From Selenomonas sp. (GTDB lineage Bacteria; Bacillota_C; Negativicutes; Selenomonadales; Selenomonadaceae): a DNA stretch of 22,131 nucleotides. The notes beneath the pieces are model-generated. The model was not told where the DNA came from and did no database searches. It saw only the letters and a list, made by a program, of their open reading frames with translations. This document shows positions 16,653 to 22,131 of the stretch, piece after piece (within the stretch, counting starts at the first letter, position 1; each line of letters starts with the position of its first letter). A program made the position numbers and the translations under genes. The DNA lies in the NCBI RefSeq assembly GCF_024699275.1, contig NZ_JAILPX010000032.1, forward strand, positions 1 to 22,131. The letters are read 5' to 3'.

Positions 16653-16686
16653 AGGTCACATAAAGGTCACAAATGGTCTTTATAAT
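16653..16686 (+). promoter_or_regulatory. Activator-type promoter of the rubrerythrin gene
   Basis: AGGTCACA repeats begin at 16653 and 16664 (period 11), with a third partial TGGTC at 16674. TATAAT (16681-16686) starts 17 bp after the second repeat. No good -35 exists at the proper distance (16658-16663 reads ACATAA). The 7-4-7 layout of the two main repeats is that of PhoB-type boxes and matches the promoter of the two-component operon. Confidence 0.65.
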
Positions 16687-16699
16687 AAAATCTGTAATT

Positions 16700-16766
16700 G
16701 AGCGTAAGGAAATAACGCCTCCGTAAGGAGCGTTACTTGGAGCCGTGAGTATGTTGGGTCTGCGGC
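16700..16766 (+). promoter_or_regulatory. Structured leader of rubrerythrin mRNA with alternative hairpins
   Basis: TAACGCCTCC pairs with GGAGCGTTA around a GTAA tetraloop (16713-16735, one bulged C). The same ACGCCTC strand can instead pair with the upstream GAGCGT (16700-16705), so two hairpins exclude each other. A second small stem GCCG/CGGC (16742-16766) follows before the ribosome-binding site. There is no T run for attenuation. The pattern could be a regulatory leader, but I cannot match it to a known riboswitch. Confidence 0.35.
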
Positions 16767-16793
16767 GGAAAAGGTGTAGAAGGAGAGAGAAAT

Positions 16794-17339
16794 ATGAGCT
16801 TACATGGTTTGACGAAAGGTACCCCCTTTGAAAAGGCAGCGGAGATGATGGCCCTGGGTGAGGCCAAGGGCACGATGATGTATTACACCCTGGCTCGTCT
16901 GGCTAAAGAGCAAGGTCTGGACGATGTGGCTGCTGATTTTATCGAATCGGCCAATCAGGAAGCGGTGCATGCTGGTTTTTATGCGACCTTGAATGGCATG
17001 ATTCCCCAGGATTTCTGGGGGCTGGTGCGGGGCTTCATGTCCGCCGAGGTCAGTGGGGAAAAGAAGGTCAAGGCCATGGCCGATAAATTCCGGGAAGCAG
17101 GTCTGGTTGCTGCCGCCGATGAGATGGAGGTATTCGCCAAGCAGGAAGGCCATCATGGAGTGGTACTGGCTAAGATTTTGGAAAAGCATCGTCCGGAACT
17201 TTTGGCTGCAGAGGGCAAGAAAATCTATGTCTGCGCCGTATGCGGTTATGAGTACGTGGGAGATTTGGATGCAGAGCCCGATGACTTTGCCTGCCCACTG
17301 TGCGGTCAGCCGAAAAAGGTGTTCAAGCTGAAGGCTTAA
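16794..17339 (+). CDS. rbr: Rubrerythrin
   Basis: Rubrerythrin reduces hydrogen peroxide in the cytoplasm of anaerobes with a diiron site fed by a rubredoxin-like iron. The 181-residue protein has an N-terminal ferritin-like domain (1-135) with likely ligands E23 (LGEAKG), E56 and H59 (NQEAVH), E85 or E88, and E118 with H121 (KQEGHH). A C-terminal rubredoxin-like domain has cysteines 147, 150, 167 and 170 (VCAVCGY, CPLCG). The order (ferritin domain first) is that of classical rubrerythrin. AAGGAG precedes the ATG at normal distance. A long structured leader and an activator-type promoter tie it to the adjacent two-component system, suggesting a redox or peroxide stress role for that system. 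Confidence 0.95.
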   Translation: MSLHGLTKGTPFEKAAEMMALGEAKGTMMYYTLARLAKEQGLDDVAADFIESANQEAVHAGFYATLNGMIPQDFWGLVRGFMSAEVSGEKKVKAMADKFREAGLVAAADEMEVFAKQEGHHGVVLAKILEKHRPELLAAEGKKIYVCAVCGYEYVGDLDAEPDDFACPLCGQPKKVFKLKA

Positions 17340-17396
17340 CGATTGTGTAGGTTAAGTCCAGGCAATAACAAGATAATAGATAGGGGAGTTTTGTAA

Positions 17397-17738
17397 ATGA
17401 CTGATCAGGAAGTAATTCAGGCTTTTCATGCTATGTGGGATAAGTTTCCCGAACCGGTGACCATTACCCAGCGCAGCCGGGAGATTATCGCGGTAAACAA
17501 GAAAGCAGCAGAATTCGGGTTGAAGCCGGGCATCAAGTGTTCCAGCATTGGCAAGCCCGAGGACCATAAGGGCTGTCTCTGCAACAAAGCTATTGACGAG
17601 AATGAAGCCATCGGGGTGGCTTATGAAGGTCCCTATGGCAAGGCTTATGGCTACTGGGTTCCTGTGGCTGAACGGCCGGAATGGATCCTGCATTTCAGTG
17701 TGGGCAGAGCGGTGGAATATCCGGAATTGAAACGCTGA
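17397..17738 (+). CDS. Small PAS-like protein of unknown function
   Basis: A soluble 113-residue protein. GGGGAG lies eight bases before the ATG. The first part, FPEPVTITQRSREIIAVNKK, reads like the start of a PAS domain ('what to do with..., I/V N..A'), and the end (PEWILHFSVGRAVEYPELKR) like a PAS terminal strand. The middle carries three cysteines, one in IKCSSIGKP and two in GCLCNKA. No output domain is present. It lies 57 bases after rubrerythrin with no terminator between, and is followed by a terminator, so the two are likely cotranscribed. A redox, haem or thiol sensor role is an inference from context only. Confidence 0.7.
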   Translation: MTDQEVIQAFHAMWDKFPEPVTITQRSREIIAVNKKAAEFGLKPGIKCSSIGKPEDHKGCLCNKAIDENEAIGVAYEGPYGKAYGYWVPVAERPEWILHFSVGRAVEYPELKR

Positions 17739-17765
17739 GAAATTTATATATCCTTGATGAAGCAA

Positions 17766-17804
17766 AAACATCCCGGCAGGCCTGTGCTTGGTGGGATGTT
17801 TTTT
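17766..17804 (+). terminator. Rho-independent terminator after the PAS-like gene
   Basis: ACATCCC (17768-17774) pairs with GGGATGT (17793-17799), with a further GCA/TGC pairing inside the loop. Six T follow (17799-17804), and A-rich sequence upstream extends the stem. Confidence 0.85.
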
Positions 17805-17832
17805 ATGGAATGCGTATAAAAAAATATATGTA

Positions 17833-17861
17833 TTGACAATATATATAAAATATTATATACT
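17833..17861 (+). promoter_or_regulatory. Promoter of the YheO-like regulator
   Basis: TTGACA (17833-17838), 17 bp, TATACT (17856-17861): near consensus. The spacer and -10 are covered by the TATATAA-N4-TTATATA palindrome, suggesting autorepression. Confidence 0.8.
17842..17859. promoter_or_regulatory. Candidate operator, copy 1 (TATATAA-N4-TTATATA)
   Basis: Perfect 7-bp half-sites with a 4-bp spacer (AATA) overlap the -10 of the YheO-like gene. The same half-sites and spacing recur before ridA. The AT richness means chance cannot be dismissed. Confidence 0.5.
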
Positions 17862-17889
17862 GAACGTAACAAGATAAGGAGGTGAGGCA

Positions 17890-18510
17890 ATGCACCCCAG
17901 ATTAAAAGGTTATATTCCCATGGCCGATATGCTGGCCGCAACCTTTGGGGATGAATGTGAAGTGGTCATCCATGATATTTCGGACCCGGAACACAGCGTG
18001 GTTTATGTAGCCAATGGCTCCGTAACCGGCCGGGAAATCGGTCAGGGCTTTGAACACTTCGTCAAGAATACCCTGGAACATGGTGTGGATAGCGAATACG
18101 CCGTGAATGATTTTTTTCATAAAAAGGGCAAGCTGATTCGCACGTCCTCGGTTTTGATTCGGGATGACGATGGTACCCTGTTGGGGGCGCTGTGCATCAA
18201 TATCGATATGACCCGGGCCCAGCAGCAGGTGGAGTATTGGAAAAACTTCCTGCCCCAGCCTCAGGCGGCACCTTCGCCTAAGGAGCCGGGCAAGCGGGTG
18301 GAGGAAATGGTCCTGTCGTTGATCGACAATATCCTGGTGGGTTGTGATGTGGCCTCCTTGAGCCGGGAAGAGCGCATCGCCAAGATTCGGTTTATGGAGA
18401 ATCGGGGGATATTCCAATTAAAGGGCAGTATCGACCAGGTGGCAGAACGGTTAGGCGTTAACCGGGTGACGATATACAGCTATCTGGATGAAGTTAGGGG
18501 TAAGCGCTGA
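17890..18510 (+). CDS. YheO/DauR-like PAS and helix-turn-helix transcriptional regulator
   Basis: A 206-residue cytoplasmic regulator. Residues about 5-115 form the YheO-like PAS domain (FGDECEVVIHDISDPEHSVV, LGALCINIDMT). Residues about 150-204 form the HTH_22-type DNA-binding domain (REERIAKIRFMENRGIFQLK and DQVAERLGVNRVTIYSYLDE). The Pseudomonas relative DauR controls D-arginine use, so members of this family commonly sense amino acids or related metabolites. AAGGAGGTGA precedes the ATG by a few bases, a strong ribosome-binding site. The next genes (RidA, a PLP enzyme, an EamA transporter) are plausible targets, and the shared palindrome in both promoters supports this. Confidence 0.92.
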   Translation: MHPRLKGYIPMADMLAATFGDECEVVIHDISDPEHSVVYVANGSVTGREIGQGFEHFVKNTLEHGVDSEYAVNDFFHKKGKLIRTSSVLIRDDDGTLLGALCINIDMTRAQQQVEYWKNFLPQPQAAPSPKEPGKRVEEMVLSLIDNILVGCDVASLSREERIAKIRFMENRGIFQLKGSIDQVAERLGVNRVTIYSYLDEVRGKR

Positions 18511-18523
18511 CACCCCTTTTTTT
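18496..18523 (+). terminator. Terminator overlapping the regulator stop codon
   Basis: AGGGGT (18496-18501) pairs with ACCCCT (18512-18517), with AGCGCT in the loop and a run of seven T (18517-18523). The hairpin includes the last codons of the regulator, so ridA probably relies on its own promoter. Confidence 0.75.
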
Positions 18524-18549
18524 ACCAAGTTTATATAATTTTTTATATA
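18521..18549 (+). promoter_or_regulatory. Probable ridA promoter
   Basis: TTTACC (18521-18526), 17 bp, TATATA (18544-18549): a moderate match. The -10 lies in the right half of the candidate operator. Confidence 0.45.
18532..18549. promoter_or_regulatory. Candidate operator, copy 2 (TATATAA-N4-TTATATA)
   Basis: The half-sites and 4-bp spacer (TTTT) are the same as in the regulator's own promoter, again placed on the -10 region. It is a candidate site for the YheO-like regulator controlling ridA and the PLP enzyme. Confidence 0.5.
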
Positions 18550-18585
18550 GAAAATAAATTATTATTCACCGAAAGGATGATTGTG

Positions 18586-18981
18586 ATGAAGATGGTAAAC
18601 CCTATGGATGTTAAAGCAAATGGCCACTATACGCCGGGGGTGCTGGCTGGCGGTATGCTCTATGTTTCCGGGCAGCTGCCCATGGATCCCTCGACAGGCA
18701 TGGTGGCGGGCAAGGATGCTGCTGAGCAGGTAATGCGGGCTCTTTACAATCTGGATAAGGTGCTTATGGCGGCCGGTCTGAGTCGTGATGCTGTGGTATC
18801 TACCCATGTTTACATTTCCGATATTGCCGATTGGGATAAGGTCAATGAAGCCTATAGTCAGTTCTTTGGCGGCCATAAGCCGGCCCGGGTTATCGTTCCG
18901 GCAGGCAGGCTCCACCATGGAGCTCTGGTGGAAGTGGAGGCTATTGCTGAAGCCCGGAGCTCGTCCTTGACGGTAGACTGA
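18586..18981 (+). CDS. ridA: RidA family enamine/imine deaminase
   Basis: RidA hydrolyses reactive enamine/imine intermediates such as 2-aminoacrylate released by PLP dehydratases, protecting other PLP enzymes. ATG 18586 has AAAGG about nine bases upstream; ATG 18577 abuts that site and is unlikely. The ~131-residue protein has the family core LYVSGQLPMDPSTGMV, VVSTHVYISDIADW and the active-site region KPARVIVPAGRL, whose arginine corresponds to the essential R105 of Salmonella RidA, and VEVEAIAE with the conserved glutamate. It lies 61 bases before the threonine-synthase-like gene, a pairing that makes functional sense if that enzyme releases enamines. Confidence 0.93.
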   Translation: MKMVNPMDVKANGHYTPGVLAGGMLYVSGQLPMDPSTGMVAGKDAAEQVMRALYNLDKVLMAAGLSRDAVVSTHVYISDIADWDKVNEAYSQFFGGHKPARVIVPAGRLHHGALVEVEAIAEARSSSLTVD

Positions 18982-19042
18982 AAATTGGGCAGGAACGGTG
19001 CAAAGAATCTCGTATAGGTAAAAATGAAAGGGGCTGGAACCA

Positions 19043-20140
19043 ATGGAGTTTGTTTGTAATAAATGTGGTCATCGTGAGGAAATCACCACCAAGAAGGTAA
19101 AATGCGATTGTGGCGGCCTTTGGAAGCTGGACTATCAGCCGCCTAAATATTCACCGGAATTGATTGATGAGCATACCTGGAGCCTGTTCCGCTATCGGAA
19201 GTTCATGCCACTGCCGGGAGAAGAATGGCGGCAGGTTACGCTGGGGGAGGGCATGACCCCCGTCATTTCCTTTGACGAGCATACCTTGTTCAAGATGGAT
19301 TATTATATGCCGACCTTGTCCTTCAAGGACCGTGGGGCGGCTGTACTGGTGGCCTATATGAAGGCCATGGGCATCAAGAAGGCAGTACAGGACAGCAGCG
19401 GCAATGCCGGCAACAGCGTGGCGGCCTATTGCGGCCGGGTGGGGATTCAATGTGAAATCTTCGTACCTGAGGGCACTTCGGATAAGAAAATTCGCATGAT
19501 TGAAGCCCATGGCGCCAAGGCCGTGGTGGTACCGGGCAATCGTGACCACTGTGCCGATGTCTGCCGGGAAAAGGTGGCCAAGGAAGGCGTCTTCTATGCG
19601 AATCACGTCTATAATCCCTTTTTCTACGAAGGCACCAAGACCTATATCTATGAAACCTTTGAACAGCTGGGGCATATTCCGGAGCATATTTTCGTGCCTC
19701 TGGGCAATGGCACCCTGTTTATCGGCATCATGAAGGCACTGGAGGAACTGCTGGCCAGTGGGGTCGTTGACCATATGCCCCAGGTGGTCATTGTCCAGAG
19801 TGAAGTCTGCCAGCCCTTTGTAAAGGCCATGGAGGCCGGCAGGAAAGATGTGGCCATTGAAGCGGTGCAGCGGACTCTGGCTGAGGGCATTGCCATTGGT
19901 GTGCCCATGCGCAGTGGGGAAATTCTGGAATACATCTATAAATATAAGGTTCAGGGGGTTACGATTCCCGAAGAAGGCATCCTGCCGGCTAGGGAAAAGA
20001 TTGCCCGTCAGGGCATCTACTGCGAACATACCACGGCGGCGGTTTATGCTGGCTATGAACGTTATTGCCAGCAGTATGGCAAGCCTCGGGAGGCCTTGCT
20101 TTCCATGTGTGGTGCGGGGTTGAAATCGGACCATGCGTAA
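19043..20140 (+). CDS. Threonine-synthase-like PLP-dependent enzyme with N-terminal zinc ribbon
   Basis: A fold-type II PLP enzyme of 365 residues. The N-terminus has cysteines 5, 8, 21 and 23 (CNKCGH, CDCGG), a small zinc-ribbon-like domain seen in one branch of threonine synthases. The PLP lysine is K95 in LSFKDRGAA, followed by SSGNAGNSVAAYCG (118-131), VPLGNGTLFIG (phosphate-binding loop) and the C-terminal MCGAGLKS. Threonine synthase (O-phosphohomoserine to threonine) is the nearest name. The setting, with RidA upstream and a YheO-like regulator, suggests a catabolic lyase or dehydratase as an alternative. No homoserine kinase or dehydrogenase gene adjoins it. AAAGGGG lies about nine bases before the ATG. 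Confidence 0.85.
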   Translation: MEFVCNKCGHREEITTKKVKCDCGGLWKLDYQPPKYSPELIDEHTWSLFRYRKFMPLPGEEWRQVTLGEGMTPVISFDEHTLFKMDYYMPTLSFKDRGAAVLVAYMKAMGIKKAVQDSSGNAGNSVAAYCGRVGIQCEIFVPEGTSDKKIRMIEAHGAKAVVVPGNRDHCADVCREKVAKEGVFYANHVYNPFFYEGTKTYIYETFEQLGHIPEHIFVPLGNGTLFIGIMKALEELLASGVVDHMPQVVIVQSEVCQPFVKAMEAGRKDVAIEAVQRTLAEGIAIGVPMRSGEILEYIYKYKVQGVTIPEEGILPAREKIARQGIYCEHTTAAVYAGYERYCQQYGKPREALLSMCGAGLKSDHA

Positions 20141-20201
20141 GGAGAAAATCCGGAAACAATCTGTTGAATTATTTTTGCTGAAATAATGTGTGATTGGGTA
20201 C

Positions 20202-20230
20202 TAGTCAACGGGGCATTTTGGGAGTATAAT
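20202..20230 (+). promoter_or_regulatory. Probable promoter of the EamA transporter gene
   Basis: TAGTCA (20202-20207), 17 bp, perfect TATAAT (20225-20230). The predicted start near 20237 lies downstream of the ATG at 20186, which argues for a later translation start. Confidence 0.5.
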
Positions 20231-20251
20231 GGGAAAATCTTAGAAAGTGGA

Positions 20252-21178
20252 GTGGAGATTTTGCCAAATTTATTGATCGGTTCCTTGTTATTGTCCCTGG
20301 CGGGCAGTATCTGGGGAGGAATGTTCATTGCCGTGCGGTTGACCGTCGGCGCAATTACCCCCATTGCCCTGGTTTGGCTGCGCTATGGTGTGGCCCTGAT
20401 TCCGCTGATTGCCCTGATGCTTTATCAGCATAAGGACTGGCGGATTGCTCCTAAGGATTGGAAAATCCTCCTGGTGGCTTCTTTGACCGGGCAAACCCTG
20501 TCCATTGTGACCCAGGAATCGGGAACCATGATGACTTCTGCCCAAATGGGTTCTGTGATTACGGCGGCAGCCCCGTCCTTCATGGTTATTCTGGGCTGTT
20601 TGCTCTTGCATGAACGACTGAATTTCAGCCGATTCCTGTCGGTGCTGCTGGCGACCATTGGGGTTCTGCTGGTGGTGGTGAATCCAGACAATATGCAAAC
20701 CAGCAGCCTGCTAGGCGGCGTTTACCTTGTGATTGCTGCCGTTACCTGGGCCTTTATGTCGGTGCTGCTGAAGCTTTTGGACCAGTATTCCGTATTGACC
20801 ATCACCTTTTATGGCGTATTGATTTCCTTTTTGGTGCTGACTCCCTATGGCCTTTGGTGGCTGGTGGAGGAGGCGGACTTTGCAGCCCTTGCTGTACCTT
20901 CGGTTTGGGGCTCGGTGCTCTATGTGGGCTTTTTCTCCACCATGGCCGGCTATGTCCTCTGGTGTAAAGGTCTTACCTATATGGATGCATCCACCGGTGG
21001 TGTGTTCATGTTCTTCCAGCCGGTGGTGGGCACCATCTTAGGGTATCTGCTGCTGCATGAGGAGATGACCCGTTACTTCCTGCCCGGCTTCCTGCTGATT
21101 GGCTTGGGAGTGGTGTTGGCTTTGCGGGGCGGCAAACCTACTGCGGCAGAAAAGATTGTGCCTGGTCATAGCGGCTGA
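20252..21178 (+). CDS. EamA/DMT-family transporter
   Basis: An integral membrane protein of about 308 residues with ten predicted membrane segments in two EamA repeats (LLLSLAGSIWGGMFIAVRL at the start of the first, GGVYLVIAAVTWAFMSVLLK at the start of the second). Family members export amino acids, amines or other small metabolites by drug/metabolite-transporter exchange. The frame is open from ATG 20186, but the first 22 residues are hydrophilic and lie upstream of the predicted transcription start. I prefer GTG 20252, with TTG 20261 also possible; neither has a strong ribosome-binding site. It follows the PLP enzyme and may export a product of that module. A strong bidirectional terminator follows. 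Confidence 0.9.
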   Translation: MEILPNLLIGSLLLSLAGSIWGGMFIAVRLTVGAITPIALVWLRYGVALIPLIALMLYQHKDWRIAPKDWKILLVASLTGQTLSIVTQESGTMMTSAQMGSVITAAAPSFMVILGCLLLHERLNFSRFLSVLLATIGVLLVVVNPDNMQTSSLLGGVYLVIAAVTWAFMSVLLKLLDQYSVLTITFYGVLISFLVLTPYGLWWLVEEADFAALAVPSVWGSVLYVGFFSTMAGYVLWCKGLTYMDASTGGVFMFFQPVVGTILGYLLLHEEMTRYFLPGFLLIGLGVVLALRGGKPTAAEKIVPGHSG

Positions 21179-21204
21179 ATGGCAGCGAATTAAACAAGCG
21201 ATGA

Positions 21205-21248
21205 AAAAACACCTGTTCCTGTTTGCAATCACAGGAGCAGGTGTTTTT
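21205..21248. terminator. Bidirectional terminator
   Basis: Arms 21205-21222 and 21231-21248 pair over 18 positions with a single G-T wobble around an 8-nt loop. The stem begins with five A and ends with five T, so it can stop transcription of eamA from the left and of the minus-strand gene from the right. Confidence 0.9.
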
Positions 21249-21250
21249 CC

Positions 21251-21841
21251 TTATTTGACGTTTTTTAGGGTATCATACCAATCCTGAAGGACAGACCAGG
21301 CTTCGGCGTGTTCCTCTAAGGGGACACTCTTATAGTAATTATCCTTTAGCCCTGGCCGCCGTTCCCGGACGTAGGTGGTGCCGTCTGCCTGGAAGAAATC
21401 CAAGGAGGCTTTTTCCCGGGGGAGGGTTAAGGTTATGGCTTTTCCCTGTGGCTGGGGAGCCTTTTGTATCATTTCATAGGTATTGCCGTAAAGCAGCATA
21501 TTGACAAAGGGCTTTGCCTGGGCGGTATTGCCGGTGCATTTCTTTTTTCCCGGGAGCTTTAAACTATACCGCGGCTCCGGCTTATAGATGGTCCGGGCCA
21601 GATAGATGCCTACGGCACTATTGTCGGCTTGCAGGGATAAAAGATTGTTGTCGGCAAGGAAATTCTTTCGGACATCCTGCCAGGCCCAGTTACAAAGACT
21701 GCTCCAGATTTCCTGGTCCCGTTTCATGGCGGCGGGCGTTTCCCGCATATAGCGCACATCTGTGGGATGGTAGAAAATGTAGTAGCTGCCCTGCTCATCC
21801 TGGGCAAAGAGTTCCCGTCCCGTCATATCCATGCAAAGCAT
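21251..21841 (-). CDS. Unknown protein, probably 5'-truncated or frameshifted
   Basis: I do not recognise the family. The 196-residue reading from ATG 21841 has convincing coding character (GSYYIFYHPTDVRYMRET, SLCNWAWQDVRKNF, DNSAVGIYLARTIYKPE) and looks soluble or exported, with repeated Tyr/Trp and a C-terminal SVLQDWYDTLKN. The frame stays open and coding-like for 37 more codons upstream to a TAA at 21953-21955 (including EHIEGAGWLFAIGKVS), yet contains no ATG, GTG or TTG. In the neighbouring frame the next upstream stretch reads LPIAYSDTYARQ, which would join smoothly if one base were missing near 21930. The promoter of the divergent plus-strand gene lies just beyond. A decayed gene that lost its signal peptide is the simplest reading; internal initiation is the alternative. 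Confidence 0.6.
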   Translation of the reverse strand: MLCMDMTGRELFAQDEQGSYYIFYHPTDVRYMRETPAAMKRDQEIWSSLCNWAWQDVRKNFLADNNLLSLQADNSAVGIYLARTIYKPEPRYSLKLPGKKKCTGNTAQAKPFVNMLLYGNTYEMIQKAPQPQGKAITLTLPREKASLDFFQADGTTYVRERRPGLKDNYYKSVPLEEHAEAWSVLQDWYDTLKNVK

Positions 21842-21955
21842 CTCGTGCAGTTCTTCTGCAGATACCTTGCCGATGGCAAAGAGCCAGCCGGCCCCTTCGA
21901 TATGTTCAATCGCATCTGCCTGGCATAAGTATCCGAATAAGCGATGGGTAAATTA

Positions 21956-21984
21956 CTGCCTTTCTGCCCTACAGAGGCAGTTTT
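21956..21984. repeat. Inverted repeat between the divergent genes
   Basis: ACTGCCT (21955-21961) pairs with AGGCAGT (21975-21981), with an inner CTG/CAG pair, followed by TTTTC on the plus strand. It resembles a weak rightward terminator, although no plus-strand gene ends here, and it lies at the point where the minus-strand coding frame breaks. Confidence 0.4.
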
Positions 21985-22008
21985 CTTGCAGAAAAAGGGG
22001 AATAATGG

Positions 22009-22017
22009 TGCTATAAT
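22009..22017 (+). promoter_or_regulatory. Extended -10 promoter of the last gene
   Basis: TGCTATAAT (22009-22017) is an extended -10 with a perfect hexamer. The best upstream hexamer, TTGCAG (21986-21991), is 20 bp away, too far for a normal -35, so the TG extension probably matters. Confidence 0.55.
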
Positions 22018-22053
22018 AAGTTTAGAAAAATATAAATGGGGAAGGCGTATAAA

Positions 22054-22131
22054 ATGAAGATGAAGAAAAAATTGAGTCACATGCTCAAGCTGATGAGCCT
22101 GTTGGTCACCATGGCAACCTGTAGTGCGGTA
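22054..22131 (+). CDS. Exported protein of unknown type, 5' end only
   Basis: Twenty-six codons before the window ends. GGGGAAGG lies about eight bases before ATG 22054; ATG 22060 is possible. The translation begins MKMKKKLSHMLKLMSLLVTM, a positively charged start and hydrophobic core typical of a Sec signal peptide, and continues ATCSAV. The cysteine lacks a clear lipobox leucine at -3, so a lipoprotein is uncertain. Nothing can be said about the mature protein. Confidence 0.65.
   Translation, partial: MKMKKKLSHMLKLMSLLVTMATCSAV

Noticed and set aside
19151..20134. 327-codon ORF antisense to the PLP enzyme
   Set aside because: It is a shadow of a gene with intact PLP motifs, with no domain I recognise.
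21823..22080. 85-codon minus-strand ORF as a separate gene
   Set aside because: Its start overlaps the divergent signal-peptide gene and its promoter. Only the LPIAYSDTYARQ part looks coding, and it is better explained as a frameshifted piece of the 21251-21841 gene.

Overview
The window reads as a bacterial chromosome segment from the Negativicutes, most likely a Selenomonas-like member of the Selenomonadaceae. This rests on the gene set and protein style (BioY/BirA-regulated biotin genes, a YheO-type PAS regulator, reverse-type rubrerythrin, anaerobe radical SAM enzymes), not on a database search. There is no rRNA, tRNA, CRISPR array, transposase or phage gene.

Layout. 1-2140 (minus): two radical SAM genes, a YhcC-type protein cut by the window edge and, upstream of it, a B12-binding/radical SAM protein with a DUF4080-like tail. 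2141-3001: an 860-base stretch without a credible gene. It holds two homologous ~196-nt structured elements in opposite orientation, an 18-bp perfect palindrome and a 23-bp perfect hairpin. 3002-3448: a small secreted protein. 3593-4894: enolase behind a promoter that carries a Fur-box-like palindrome. 4878-5870 (minus): bioB, overlapping the enolase 3' end. 6114-8140: trpE-trpG, then cobO (8219-8791), a short GspE/PilB/ComGA-type ATPase (8888-10024) and a chemoreceptor (10120-11862). 12029-14679: bioY-bioD-bioA. 14836-16616: an OmpR/PhoB-type two-component pair. 16794-17738: rubrerythrin and a small PAS-like protein. 17890-21178: a YheO/DauR-like regulator, RidA, a threonine-synthase-like PLP enzyme and an EamA transporter. 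21251-21841 (minus): an unknown gene that appears 5'-truncated or frameshifted. 22054 onward: the first 26 codons of an exported protein.

How the parts work together. bioB and bioYDA are split by about 6 kb of unrelated genes. Both promoters carry the same BirA-type operator (9-bp half-sites, 14-bp spacer) laid over a TTGACA -35, so they form one regulon. The two-component operon and the rubrerythrin gene share promoters with AGGTCA direct repeats 11 bp apart and an identical 17-bp distance to the -10. This is the architecture expected of a PhoB/OmpR-family activator and predicts autoregulation plus control of rubrerythrin. The YheO-like gene and ridA promoters share a TATATAA-N4-TTATATA palindrome. 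That suggests a locally controlled amino-acid module in which a PLP lyase/synthase makes reactive enamines, RidA removes them, and an EamA protein may export a product.

The least explained item is the pair of structured elements at 2230-2425 and 2534-2728. Their helices pair in both copies although the sequences differ, the outer-stem variation is G-U compatible only in the shared sense orientation, and an 11-nt loop is identical. This looks like a structured RNA family or an RNA-like repeat that I cannot name.
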